64,000 nt of DNA from Anopheles merus (Eukaryota > Arthropoda > Insecta > Diptera > Culicidae). Location of the stretch: NCBI RefSeq assembly GCF_017562075.2, contig NC_054083.1, positions 12,351,607-12,415,606 of the forward strand, given 5' to 3'. The notes below the pieces were generated by a model. It saw only the letters and a list, made by a program, of their open reading frames with translations. It was not told where the DNA came from and did not search any database. A program made the translations under genes and the position numbers. Of the stretch, positions 45,701 through 57,725 are shown piece after piece (within the stretch, counting starts at the first letter, position 1; the number at the start of each line of letters is the position of its first letter).

Positions 45701-48700
45701 TACTAGAGCGGGTTGAACAGTTCGGTGAACCGGTGCAGACACAACATGAGAAGCTGGCCAAGCTGATGCACGACATTGGCGAGTTTGATGTGAAGCTGGA
45801 AGACCTCTACACTTGGAGCTTGAAGGTGGAGAAGGAAAGTGGCATCACTTCGAAGCTGAACAATCAAAACAAGGGTTCAGTGAATACGAAGTTTGACACG
45901 GTTTCGGCCCACGCGAAGGAAGCTACCGAGAACATCGAAAACAGCAAATTGCTGCTGGCCAATTCGTCTAACATCATGAAGGACATTGACATCACGCACA
46001 AGGAGCTGGGCAACGTGAACAAAGAGCTTACCGATTTGAACAACGCCGTCGATAACGACTTGCCAAATTCGTACGATGAGTACCAGCAACTAAATCCACA
46101 GATCGAGCGTGCATCGGCCCATGCAAGAGACTTGGCGATTGAAGCCAGTAGTTTGTCGGATAAGTATTCCGATGTGTCGGCCAACTCGGAAACGGCGCTG
46201 CAGGCTGCGACGGCTCACTCGAAGATTGTGGACGCAGTTAAGGAGGCTGGGGATGGCATTCGTAACGCTACGCACACCGCACAGAAGGCGACGGACCAGA
46301 CGGAAGGTATCGACAACCGAGCGGCCGAATCGGACGCTGCTTCGCGTGAGTTGCTCAGCGAGGCTCGCCGTATGTTTACCACTCTGCAGACGGAACTTGA
46401 GCCACAGAGCAAGCAGTCGATCGATACGGTCGATGGTATTAAGGAGAAGAACGATCACAGCGACGACATGCTGCACTCCATCAATGCCGCTCTGGACGGT
46501 ATTCCGGAAGAGTCGCACACGGACAGTTGGGAAAATGCACGCGATCAGGCAATCGAAGCGCAGGCCAAGTCACACAATTCGCTTAAAATACTGGACCCAA
46601 TGATCAGCGATCTTTCCAAGAGTGTGTACATGGCGGAACAACTGCCGAAAGAGGTGGACAACACGCAAAAGGACATTAAGCAAGCAACGACACAGATCGA
46701 GCGGCTCAAAACGATGATACCCAACATCCGCCAGCTGGTGGAGAAGCTGGACACGAAGCAGAACCAGGTGGATTCGATCGTAAGCGATATTGGCGATCGG
46801 CTGGAGGCGCTGAAGCGACAGATCGGAGAGGCCCGATCTGTTGCTAACACGGTCAAGGTCGGCATGCAATTCCACCCCAACACAACGGTGGAGCTAAAGC
46901 CACCGCAAAGCCTGTCCCAGATGGCTACGAACTCCAACGTGTCCGTGTTCTTCCGCACGGACAAACCGGAAGGCTTTTTGCTGTACCTCGGCAATGAAGT
47001 GAAGCCGGACGCGAAGAAGAGCTCGCGCGATGATTACATGGCACTGGAGATTGAGAATGGCTACCCGGTGCTGTCGATCGATCTTGGAAATGATCCAGAG
47101 AAGGTGATCAGTCCAAAGTATGTGGCCGACGACAAGTGGTACCAGGCGATCGTGGAGCGTACCGGTAACAACGTGAAGCTTATTATCCGCGAAGAGCTGG
47201 ACAATGGTACGGATGTGTTCCATACGAAGGAGCAGGTACTCCCCGGAGCGTACAACGTGTTCAATGTGGACCAGAACAGCAAACTGTTCATTGGCGGCTA
47301 TCCGCCAGAGTACAACATGCCGCAGGACGTGAAGTCGAGCGAGTTTGATGGCCGCATCGAGCAACTGCAGATCGGTGGCGAGCATGTAGGGTTGTGGAAT
47401 TTTATTGACGCCCAGAATGTGTACGGATCGCCTGAGCGGGAGTCACTGCGCAACGAGGAGAATCCATCAACCGGATTCCGGTTTAGTGGCAACGGTTATG
47501 TGGCAATCGATTCGAAGCCGTACACGTTCAAGCAGCAGTCCCAGCTGCAGTTCCAGTTCAAGGCACCTCCAGAGACGCGTGACGGTTTGCTGTTCTACGC
47601 GGGCAAAAACAAACACTTCATTTCGGTCGAAATGCGAAACGGTGCGGTAGTGTTCCAGTTCAAGCTTGGCCAGCACGCCCAGGCAGTGACGATGGGATCG
47701 AGCAGTGCGTTCAATGACGACAAATGGCACAAGATTTCCGTCGAGCGGGATGGCAACATCGGCAAGCTGACCGTGGACGATCGTGAGGTGTTCCAGCAGA
47801 CGGGATCGGCAGATCACCAGCAGTTGCACATCTCGGAAGCACTTTACTTCGGTGGTTATCATAGCCGAGTGAACCACTCGGAGGTTACGTCCAAGGGCTT
47901 CGACGGCTGTATTGACGATGTGTACATTTTGGGCAACAAAGTGGACCTGAGCATTAACCTAAAGGCGCTCGACGTGCGCCCGGGATGTCCGATGAAGTTC
48001 TCACCGCTTGTGTCGTTCCCGCCGCGCCAGTTCGGCTACGTCAGCCAGCCGGGCGTTGCTTCGGTGAACAGTCTGCAGGTTAATCTGAAGTTCCGCACCA
48101 CCCAAAGTGACGGAGTGCTCTTCTACACCACCACGTACGACCAGAGCGGTACGCTGGGATTGGCCCTGCGGGATGGTGTGCTAGTGCTGAGCAGTACCGG
48201 AATGGAGCTTACCACCGGGGATCGTACGTACAATGATGGGGAATGGCACGCGCTAACTGCTGCCCACGATCACGATCGGTTGACGCTGCTGGTGGACGAT
48301 GACGATCCACACTTTAGCCAATATCCGCCGCAACCGTTGTACATTGAAAACGGTGACATCTATTTCGGAGGGCTGCCGAAGAATTATGTCACGGCAACTA
48401 ATGCGATCGCGTCGAATGCTTACTTCATGGGTTGCATTAGCGATATTACAGTGAACGGACATATTGTTAACTTCGCTACGCTCACCGACAAGAAGTCGGC
48501 CGTACTGGATCAGTGCTCGCGGGAACTGTTTGCAGCTGGCGATGTGCCGCTGTACTATCCGAACGATGGCAAGGATCCAGAGGTATTTGTGCAAAGCCGT
48601 TTTGATGCGGATCGCGATCAGTCCGGTAGGTACGATGAGGACGAAGATAAGGATGCAAGAACACCGGATTACGGTAGACAGCCAACGACCGGTGCTCCGA

Positions 48701-50112
48701 GAGCTCCTCCGAGTGCGGCACCTGTCCCGACAAGCAGCAGTGCCACAACACCATCTTCCACTACGACTACTACTACTACCACTACTACCACTACAACAAC
48801 GAGACGTCCTAGGCCGGATGAGCCGCAGCCAGTGTGCAGGCTACCGGTCACACCAGATCAGGATGTCGACTTCGATTCCGGCTATCGGTTCGGCACGGGT
48901 CAGTTCAGTCATATTGAGTTCAGCGAAGTGCCGCTCAAGAACAAACGGCAGTACGATTTCTCGCTCAGCTTCAAGACGGAGTTCCCCGAGGGCGTCCTGT
49001 TTTACGTGGCCGATCTGCGCCACACGGACTTCATTGCGCTGCATCTGCGCGATGGTAAAGTGTTCCACTCGTTTAACTGTGGGTCCGGATCGGCCAACAT
49101 GTCGTCCGAGCGACGGTATGACGACAATGAGTGGCACACGGTGCACTTTACGCGCCACAACAACAAGGGCAAGCTGGTAGTGGATAGCGAGGACGAATCG
49201 CAAGGTGAATCGTCCGGCACTACGCGCACCATGGCGCTGCAGGCACCGATGTTTGTCGGTGGCGTAAGTGGCGACAATTATGAGGAGGTGGCACTTAATC
49301 TTAAGGTGAGTAGTTATCAGGCGGCCCTGGGGCAATGGTATGGTCCGCAGGATGAGATTAATGTAACGGTTGCCTTTCACAGATGGACAAAAATGTGCTG
49401 GAGCGGAACCAATTCGTTGGATGCATTAACGACATCGAAGCAAATGGCCGCCCGTTAGCCGCACCTTCGAACATTACTCGCACGATTCCCTGCTCTACGC
49501 AGATCGAAACGGGAACGTTCTTCGGCAATGGTGGCGGTTTTGTCAAGCTGTACGATAAGTTCAAGGTGGGCAATGAACTGACCGTTAGCATGGACATTCG
49601 ACCGCGCGCTCAGAGCGGTCTGCTTATGTCCGTACACGGCCGCAAGGCGTACTTCGTGTTGGAGATGATCAATGGCACGATCAGTCTGTCGGTGAACAAT
49701 GGTGACGAGCCGTTCACTGCCACCTACACGCCACTGCCGGAGGAGAATCTTTGCGACGGCCAGTGGCGCACAGTTTCCGCTATCAAGTCGCAGTACGTGA
49801 TCACCATCAAGGTGAACGATGTCAGTTCGAATCCTGCCATCGGTGATGCACGCTCCCCGTCGACCGATACCACACGACCGCTATTCCTGGGCGGACATCC
49901 TCACTTACAGAGGGTTAGTACCTGATCGCTGGTCAGATGAGGTAGACAACATAAATCTAACTATTTTTTATGGCTTGCAGATTCGAGGATTTGCTGCGCG
50001 AGTACCTTTCCAGGGATGTATACGCAACGTGAAGGTTCGTGATACGGTCGAACAGATTACACCAAAGATGACGGTCGGCAATGTGCAGACAGGCGTGTGC
50101 CCGACCATTTAA
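36720..50112 (+). CDS. LanA: Laminin subunit alpha
   Basis: Eleven exons: 36720-36947, 37034-37180, 38784-39020, 39101-39271, 39365-39581, 39648-39857, 39924-40196, 40273-40410, 40475-49305, 49383-49913, 49981-50112; 11115 nt, 3704 residues, essentially the length of Drosophila LanA. Domains: signal peptide (1-~24); laminin N-terminal domain (ELTPPYFNLAEGRR.., to ~275); EGF-like LE array (~275-818); insect-type central domain (~819-1366); LE array (~1367-1563); laminin IV-A (~1575-1765); LE array (~1770-2110); coiled coil (~2115-2670); five LG domains (~2690-3704) with a Thr-rich linker between LG3 and LG4. It is the alpha chain of the secreted laminin trimer of basement membranes; the coiled coil pairs with beta and gamma, and LG domains bind integrin and dystroglycan. 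Exons 5-8 end in phase 1 between cysteine modules. The frame reads through the last-but-two intron (49306-49382) but that intron is 77 nt, so retention would shift frame. Confidence 0.97.
37181..38783 (+). other. LanA: LanA intron 2 (1.6 kb)
   Basis: The only long intron in the coding part of LanA. AT-rich, with no recognisable exon or transposon end; possible location of regulatory sequence but nothing specific is visible. Confidence 0.7.
40475..49305 (+). CDS. LanA: LanA exon 9 (8.8 kb)
   Basis: A single 8831-nt exon encoding about 2943 residues, from the middle of the first LE array through the laminin IV domain and coiled coil to within LG4. Acceptor TTGCAG before 40475; donor AAG|GTGAGT after 49305. 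The frame is uninterrupted throughout, with codon use biased to G/C at third positions. Confidence 0.95.
48735..48815 (+). other. LanA: Thr-rich linker between LG3 and LG4 of LanA
   Basis: Codons ACT/ACC/ACA encode about 14 consecutive Thr preceded by a Pro/Ser/Ala-rich stretch. Drosophila LanA has a similar Thr-rich linker in the same place. It is probably O-glycosylated and flexible; the repeat is likely length-variable. Confidence 0.85.
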
Positions 50113-50529
50113 GCAAACAGATCTATCTGGACGTAGAATCGACGTTTGAACGTCTTCAATAGACAAACAACCTTTTGAATAACGAATTGGGCTAACGTAC
50201 CTTGGAATGTGATTATGAACGACAGGAAGTAACGGATGATGATAATGAAAATGCTGCTACACCATGGACGTCTCTAATTTGGATAAAAACACACTAAGCG
50301 AAGATTTCGCTATTTTCTTTTCCTTTTCTTTGTATTTCTATTTTACTCTTTTTTTACTCAACAAGTAGTTCAGTACAACCAGATCCAGTGACTTATGTTT
50401 TCCTCTTTTTCCATAAATGATCAATGCAGTAAACGGTAACCAGTGCCATTATTGTTCCTACAGATGGAAAGATCAATTTTTCATACAATACAAAATTCAA
50501 TATTGATTTAATGTAGTTTTTCAGTTTTC

Positions 50530-50535
50530 AATAAA
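50530..50535 (+). terminator. Candidate polyadenylation signal of LanA
   Basis: AATAAA about 420 bp after the stop codon, in AT-rich 3' flank. Confidence 0.65.
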
Positions 50536-51204
50536 ATCTCCCCAGTTTGAGCAATAACAGAAGATTTTATTTAATTTAACATTTCGTTAATGATATTTTG
50601 TTTGTTTCTAACATAAATGGGCTGGGTGATTGAGGAGAGTTAGAACAAGCGGTAAGTAATACTTTCTTGCTTAGTAGACTCTATGTCTACGTATTTTTCT
50701 AAAGAATTCTAAAGAATGTGATTATATACTTTAGTGAGCCAATGTTGTAGTATACGTACGATATGCTAAACATACGGCTCATGAGAATGGTTAGAGTAAT
50801 CGCCGTTCTTTCAAACAATATACAAAATATTGCAAAATAGAATAAATTTTAGGACCTTACTTTACTAATAACGCATCTACCAACATAATATTAGAGGATG
50901 CTGACAATCTTCAAAAAAACTTTTGGCAAAGGTTATGGGTAAATTTCATTTCCCATAAATAGAGTTCAAGATAGTGTCCCAACATTTATGAGAACCCCTG
51001 AAAACGCATGTGAAGCGCAAAGCTAGGAAACATAATGCGAGGCTACATGTATGCACAACAATTATTAGAGTATTTATTTGCGCCACCAAGATCCCAGATT
51101 CAAACGCACCACAAAAAGTGGGGAGGAGTCAAAACGGTTGTATTGCTCGAAAACGGAGCCGTCTTGCCCGAAGTGCCTTATTGTTCTTGTTTTGTTCTAA
51201 GATT
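50536..51204. other. LanA downstream flank
   Basis: AT-rich DNA with no gene or repeat recognised. Confidence 0.5.
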
Positions 51205-51465
51205 TTTTTAAGAATCGTTGTCGGTCAAGTCCTGCCTTTCAGGCCAGCAAGTGAGCTTGGCTTTGAGTGACGTACTGATTACACATAGCAGGATAATCCT
51301 TCTTTTTAATTGTTTTATAGAGGCTTTGGACCTTTTGGCTGACATTCGCCTCTTAGCATAATCAGTCCTATGTATAGGGGCGTGGTCAGTTCGGGGTTTG
51401 AACCTTTAGCGGGAATGTTGTTAAGGCATACGAGTTGACGATTGTACCACCAGACCGGCCCGGAA
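51205..51465 (-). mobile_element. tRNA-derived SINE, copy 3 (diverged)
   Basis: Same orientation and family as the SINEs at 6887 and 9415. The right end has the B box as GGTTTGAACC on plus, and TTAAGGCATACGAGTTGACG with ACCAGACCGGCC. The centre matches AGTCCTA(T/C)GTAT, and the left has GGTCAAG(T/G)CCTGCC. It carries about 60 bp of extra sequence around 51300-51355. No clean target duplication was found. Confidence 0.75.
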
Positions 51466-54400
51466 GATGGATTGATTGATGGCCATCAATCAGCAAAAGC
51501 TCCAAATGCCTCACTATAGCGGCTCCATCAACAATCTTATTATTTACGTCATACATTAAAATTAATACATAATATCTCTCGCTACTCACAACAAAGCACG
51601 TCGTCGTGATATGGCCCGTTGATAAGAGAAATAAAAAGTACAGCTTATTAATACGCACAAGATGACAAAGCTCCCTCGTAATATAAGATACTAATTCTAG
51701 CAGATGGTTACATCGTGTCAAAATATGAGTGCACGATGCAGCATGTATTTTAAACCATTTGTACTACGCTGATGATGTTATACTAATTAATTGACATTTT
51801 AGAGTTCTACCAAAATCGGGGTTCCGAGCTATTTCCCTTAAATTGGCCCTTTAAACTTTTCTTAAACTGCATCAATTTGAGAGACTTTTAAAACAAGTCC
51901 GTTAAAATCGAATGTGATATGGCTTTTTCGTTGCAATTTTTTAGTTTCGTATAGCCTTTTTATACCAAAAACGACCGAATTTGCTCGGTCACCACATAAC
52001 GTCGTACGATATACTCCTCCTTTTTTGCCGAATATTAAATCAAATGATTCAAACATGAATTGAACGCCATCATCATTTAATAGAAGAAGGTCATTCGCAC
52101 GCACAAATGAAATTTTGACGCTTTCTACATGGTTTATTACACACAAATCCACAATTTTTGGTATCTCAAACACCATTCGAGCACATCATGGTTAAAAATT
52201 CAGAACAAATGTCACTTGGGTAGAGAATATGGTCTTCAACTACTTTTGATATTACGATACCATCTCACGCTTAATATACTCATATGCAATCTCACAGGCC
52301 TGGAGTCGCTAAATGTCTCCTAGTTCCTGCTTTTGTCAACTCCTGTACTTTAAATTGTGATCGATAGTTGAACATTTACTATTGTACATCTGGAGTAACA
52401 AGGTCTAATGGAATTCAACATTTACACCTTGCAAGTGCATTCTTAGTACTCAGGTTTAGTAGAGTAGATTAATAACGCTCCGTGCTATCTTCATGTAACG
52501 GTCAAAACGAAATGTATCAATCCAGTACGGTACAGGATGGTAGCCGTCTGGGTGTTAAGATTTTATCAATCCAGCTTTAACAGATTTACGTGTTAATCAA
52601 ACTCGTTTTCCCAGCTAGACTGGTAACGAGTCATGCTGCTTCGCAGGATGCTTTAGCGCGTCAAAATGAATGGTCATTTGTGTGGCGGGTGAAGCACAAC
52701 AGATAATGCAAACCGAAGACGAAAGCAGATGAAAGACGGCACCTAGATTAGGCACGAGTACGGTGTCCGTGCGGTTGCCAAAGGTACGAACGTAGAACAT
52801 GCAGTGTACAGTTGGAGGGGTGAAAGTGGTGAGATTTAGTAGCGTTGCATTAAACGGGATGCAAATGCACTACCAGCGCTATAAAGCATAATAAATAAAT
52901 CGATTAGATAAAGTCAATTTAAAAAGATTAATGTGCCACCGCAGAATGAATGTTTAAGGAGGTTCGCCCGGTTCGCGCTAGGGCTGGTACGTATCTTTGC
53001 GTCCTACACACAGGGCAGGCGCTAGTGGTGGTGCCGGTGGACCGGACGCTTTTGTGAAAGCGTCAACAGTACCGGAGGCGCGTACGCAAATTATGTGCAC
53101 ACAGCGGGATCGATACGTAACAAATCTTTACTTTGCGACTTACGATACGCTATTAAACATTACTGTGACACGTTTGCACTTGTTGTTGTGCTCGAGAAGT
53201 ACTCTTGCCTCAAGATGCACATAGTTTAAATTCCTTGGTCGGATGGGCGTTTAGCTTAATGGTACGAGTAGTTCAGTTCCCCACAGTTTTTCGTCTATTT
53301 CAACCATTTGCTTGAATGTAATCAGTGGCTGGCCCGTTTCCAGTCACGTTACAGACCACAGTGAAGGTACAAAAATCAATTAGGTCCATTTACTAAAGAT
53401 ATTGCCGTTTGCCAAGCTAATGCAGTGACGATCGATTCAACGATGCATAGAAGTTTTCAGTGCCTAATCAGCAACATACTGTACGATACTTTTTAATGAG
53501 CTATTCTAACTATTTAGATGCTATTTGCAATCCAAAATATATGCACTGGATCATACTAAAAGTGCATGCACTCCGTACCACTGATTCCGGTGACGGATCG
53601 TTACAAACGGTTTAAGCGCTGCGAGACCACCATGATACTGGTACGCTGTGCAGCTCATAAAGCTTTATCGGACTCGAGCCGGGCTAAAGACGCGGCCCCC
53701 GTCGGCGTATTTACCTATTTATTATTATCGTAATTTATGGTGGACCAATTGAGAAATAGGTGAACCGTGGGCTCGGATCGCTCACTCTCGATCGTTTAGC
53801 GTCAGGCGTAGGTTGCGAAATGACCAAACGGTACACGGGGTGTAAGGGACGGAGTTTTTGGGGGAGATCAGACAGAAGGAAGTAGGAAAATTGTGCACAT
53901 GATGTTGCTGAAAGCTAAAGATGCAACCTTGTTGTAGAATAGCCTGCAGCGAGCGCGCTTTGTTCAGTGCGACGAATACTGGACGGATTGGTCTGACGGA
54001 TGCACAAGATTGACTAAGCGTTGGTAGGTTTAAAATTTCTCATGCGCTCCTTGGTAGCGGTAGAAGGCTCATGTAGCTTGATGTGCTTTTTTGTTGTAGC
54101 AAAAACGTTGATGCATTGTACATTCTAGATTCAATCAAAAGCGCTCGACACTTAACAAATAGCATCGATTATAAAAGAGCGATGCGATCCCGCCATTATT
54201 GGTGTTACGATCGGTGGTTCTAATGGTGATGGCATAATGCAACCACAGGGCAGCAGGGAAGGAACCGCTGCACGGGTTCGTGAGCGAGAAATGGCAGATC
54301 TGGCGCGACCTATGTTAAACAAGCATTGCTTTTAATTCCAACCCAAGGACTACCGCTTTGCATGTCCAAGTGACCCGTAAGTGCGGCGTAAGAAATGGAG

Positions 54401-57400
54401 TCATGCTCGCAACAGCAGCTACCTTTCAGGCCGCAAACCATCTTGCCAATTGAGCACACGTTCAGCTACATAGCAACAGGGTCTCGTCACAGCCTGAGAC
54501 GGAACGGAAGCAACCCATGTGCAACAGACTCTTGATTTCCTTCGTGGCGGTGGTGGTGGTGGCAATGATGCTGTTGGTGTTCCTTTCGTGTAGCCTCGGG
54601 CAAACAAACGGCGGGGTAACATTTGACGTCCATCGTAACCATCCGTAACAATGCTAACATGGTTATGGTGATGATTTAATAAAATTAATTCCTTCTGCAA
54701 AAGGGTTGCCGTTTGACATTTTTCATTTGAGCTTTAGGGTTCGGGCAACATTTACAGTACGTCCTCCGATCAATGGATGTGTTTGATCGTACGCGATCGA
54801 TAAACGGCAAAACGAGAGAGTGCCCACCGGGAACGGGCTGACGAATCGGAACGTGAGCCCTATTGCACCATTTTATGCTTGCTCGCCACCACACGGCCTG
54901 CTGGACTCAGCTCGAGTACAGGTTGGTTTTCGCGGGAATAGGAAGGGAAACGCCGGAGGATAATGAGGGGATGAGGGAGACACAAATAAATAAGGTGCAA
55001 ATGTAATAGAAAATAAAAATTACTAGCGCAAAATACGACCTTCAGCGTCGAGGTGAACCAAACAGGGCAACAGGACAGGGCGAATGGCTCCCCGTGGCCA
55101 AGCGGAGCCGGTTCGCCCGGAGGTGTTCTCGCTCTCTCCAGGCGAGTAGGAAGTCTCTGAGGGGGCAGATTAGCGTGCATTAAGTTTGTGTTTTGTTTTT
55201 ATTATTAGATTACAACTTAATTCTAGCTTTCGTGCAGGTTCGACATTTCGCTACTCTTGTTAAAACGTGCACGCACGAAAGTCTCAGGGCTGCTGCAGCA
55301 CACCGTATGTGTGCCGACGGCTTCGTGTGTGTGTGCCGCATGTGGCGATGGTTGATCGCCCGAACACCTGCCCCATGCTAGCAGTGGTCGCACTGATAAT
55401 ACACGGTATAGGAAATTAATTTGAATATTCATTACAACCTCCGCTATGCAGCGGCGTCCTGACTGCATGGGGTCGGTGTCAGGTCGGGTGCGAGTCGGTT
55501 GGAATAGCGGGGAAGCGTAAAATATTGACTATTAATCAAATTAAGTGCAGCTTTATAATTAGTATATGGCGGCGAGAATGGGCTGTTGGCAAAAGTGACA
55601 AAATTGTTTTGGTTCGCCATTTTACACTGCAATTCAATGCGAATGAAACTATCACTGCTTCCATACATTCTCTGTTACATTTGAAATTAATATTGAAGTA
55701 TGTAAATGTTATTAAAGCTTCTGGTTACGTATTTGACATCTTCTAAAATGCATCAATGTTAAAGAGTTTTAGGATTTGATTTTGGTTTACTTCAGTTTTA
55801 TTACCGGCACACCCGTGTACTTCTCTTGTAATCAGTTGAAAATTACTAACAATGAACGTTTTTGTTGCCTTTTCTTTGGCGTATTAGAATTATCACAGTA
55901 ATAATTCTTTGCAGCACTATTCGTATTGCCATTAAGCCAAATTATGGCGTTTGGAAAGTAGAGGGTTTATATTACTTTTAAGATAAATACGGTAAATTAA
56001 AAAAATATAGAACACTACTACAACCGATGTCAAAATATAAAGAGTCTTAAAAGACTAGAACAATCAAGATTTTTTTTCAAAAACGTTCGAATTGCGAAAA
56101 AAAACCTTACGTTTGGCAGTGTAATTTGTTTACCAACATTCGCAATTTGTAATTGTATTCATACTTTTTTTGGCCAATTAGCCTAAAGTGCCTAGTATAT
56201 CTCATATGGGTCATAATTTCAAATAAAATAAATAAAATAAATAAATAAAACAAATTTGAAGTCACATCTTAATTACAAGTATAATACATATTCACGTGTT
56301 AATTGAACCTTAATGAAATGACATAAAGACATAACATAAAGATTGGGCATAGAGTGTGATAGTATTCTCCTTTTTTATTGACCTGTTTACGGTCAAGCAT
56401 AGAGTGATATGGCCAAGTTGACAATAATCGCCCAGGATTATCGGTTCATAGATATAGTTATCCTTCCTTTGAAGCTCCTGATTTGATACGTAATATGTAA
56501 CTTATACTATTTCTATTAATTTGGTCATCATCGTATGTTTCTGGAGTAAGGATTCTGGTTCTTTAAGATATTTAGTGTGTCACACTGCTCAACAAGCTAG
56601 TAATTGCTTTTCTTCTATATGATATACTCACCACGACCTAAGATTGTCCGTTCAGATAGGATAGGACTTAAGACTTTAAGGGATTACCGCACGGCTCTAA
56701 ACTCCAAGCGAATGCAACTAACTCGTTACACTTGCGAAGTTTGCCAAACTCGGACTCAAAACATGTACTTAATATATGGTTTAGGCTTATTAAAATTAAA
56801 ATTGTTATGGCTTTAGTTTATTGTTTTTAATTGATCGTGTTTTAGGTTTACTTTAGGCCGGTTTAGGCTTAACTGAAGGAAAAAAAACGCTGGGTTGGAA
56901 TTACATTGGCCGATGTTCGACTTTTGGCAGTGTTTATTTCGAGTTGGCAGAGAAAAATAAAATTTAACACCCTTCGATTTTATGAAAAAAGAAGCAGATT
57001 ACTGGAAGATACTGTCTGCCAGGTTATGTTTTTAAAGGAATTTTTAACATTTATTCAGTAAACCAGATGCTATCGCCGCAGCTTCTACTATATGGAGTCA
57101 ATAATGTTTTCTGTTAATTTTTTCTTAAAGTTGGTATGAAATACTTTGTTGAACTTCCACGAAAAACAACCGGCCATCAGAGTCTGTTATTTTAATAGTC
57201 ATAGTCTGTGTCATAATCACCCCACAAGGTGTCGATTTTACCCCATCATGGTATCGATCTTAACCGCACTGCATTTGTGATGCATCAAAAAACACATTTT
57301 TACTATTTTTTATCAAAATGCTATCTACATCAATCCAGGAACCGTAGTTTCTCGTAAGATGGTATATAATGAATCAAAACAGTTTTTTCGATGTCTACTA

Positions 57401-57590
57401 GTAAGTTTACATTAGCAAAAGTATTACAATCAGGGGAAAACCTTAAGGTGTCGAAATTACCAGTTCCCTTACATATCACGCCAGGTGTCGCCTATTTGGG
57501 ATCGATACTCTCGAAAATAAGCGTGATTTGGCTAAAGCCTTCTATTGTGCGAAAATATTACATGGTGATATCGATGCACCTGCAATACTC
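51466..57590. other. Intergenic DNA, 51.5-57.6 kb
   Basis: No gene supported. GC-richer patches at about 52.6-54.9 kb alternate with AT-rich DNA; short frames in both strands lack domains, long codon bias or splice structure. 54.4-55.4 kb contains short GA- and GT-rich stretches. Confidence 0.55.
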
Positions 57591-57594
57591 CAAT

Positions 57595-57725
57595 ACGCAG
57601 GATGGCGTGGAGGCGTCCGCCATTAAGGCCTGGATAACGGATTGGCAGACGAAGGCGCGAGACCGCGAGCGGTTTCGGAATAAAAGACCGCAAAGCGGTT
57701 GTAACGCCAGATAAGTAAGTAAGTA
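57595..57725 (+). mobile_element. 3' tail of a non-LTR retrotransposon
   Basis: The frame ends GVEASAIKAWITDWQTKARD then RERFRNKRPQS, stop. The W.TKARDRERFR pattern is typical of the extreme C-terminus of R1/RTE-like reverse-transcriptase polyproteins. The stop is followed by a short (TAAG)n tail (57712-57726), as in RTE-type elements. The sequence upstream is not recognisable as RT, so this is a truncated copy. Confidence 0.6.

Noticed and set aside
49306..49458. Frame extension of the large LanA exon past the donor
   Set aside because: The segment up to 49382 is a 77-nt GT/AG intron; reading through loses the rest of LG4 and all LG5, which the next two exons supply.
57391..57714. Plus-strand 107-residue frame as a gene
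   Set aside because: Only its last ~40 residues are protein-like, and these match a retrotransposon tail.
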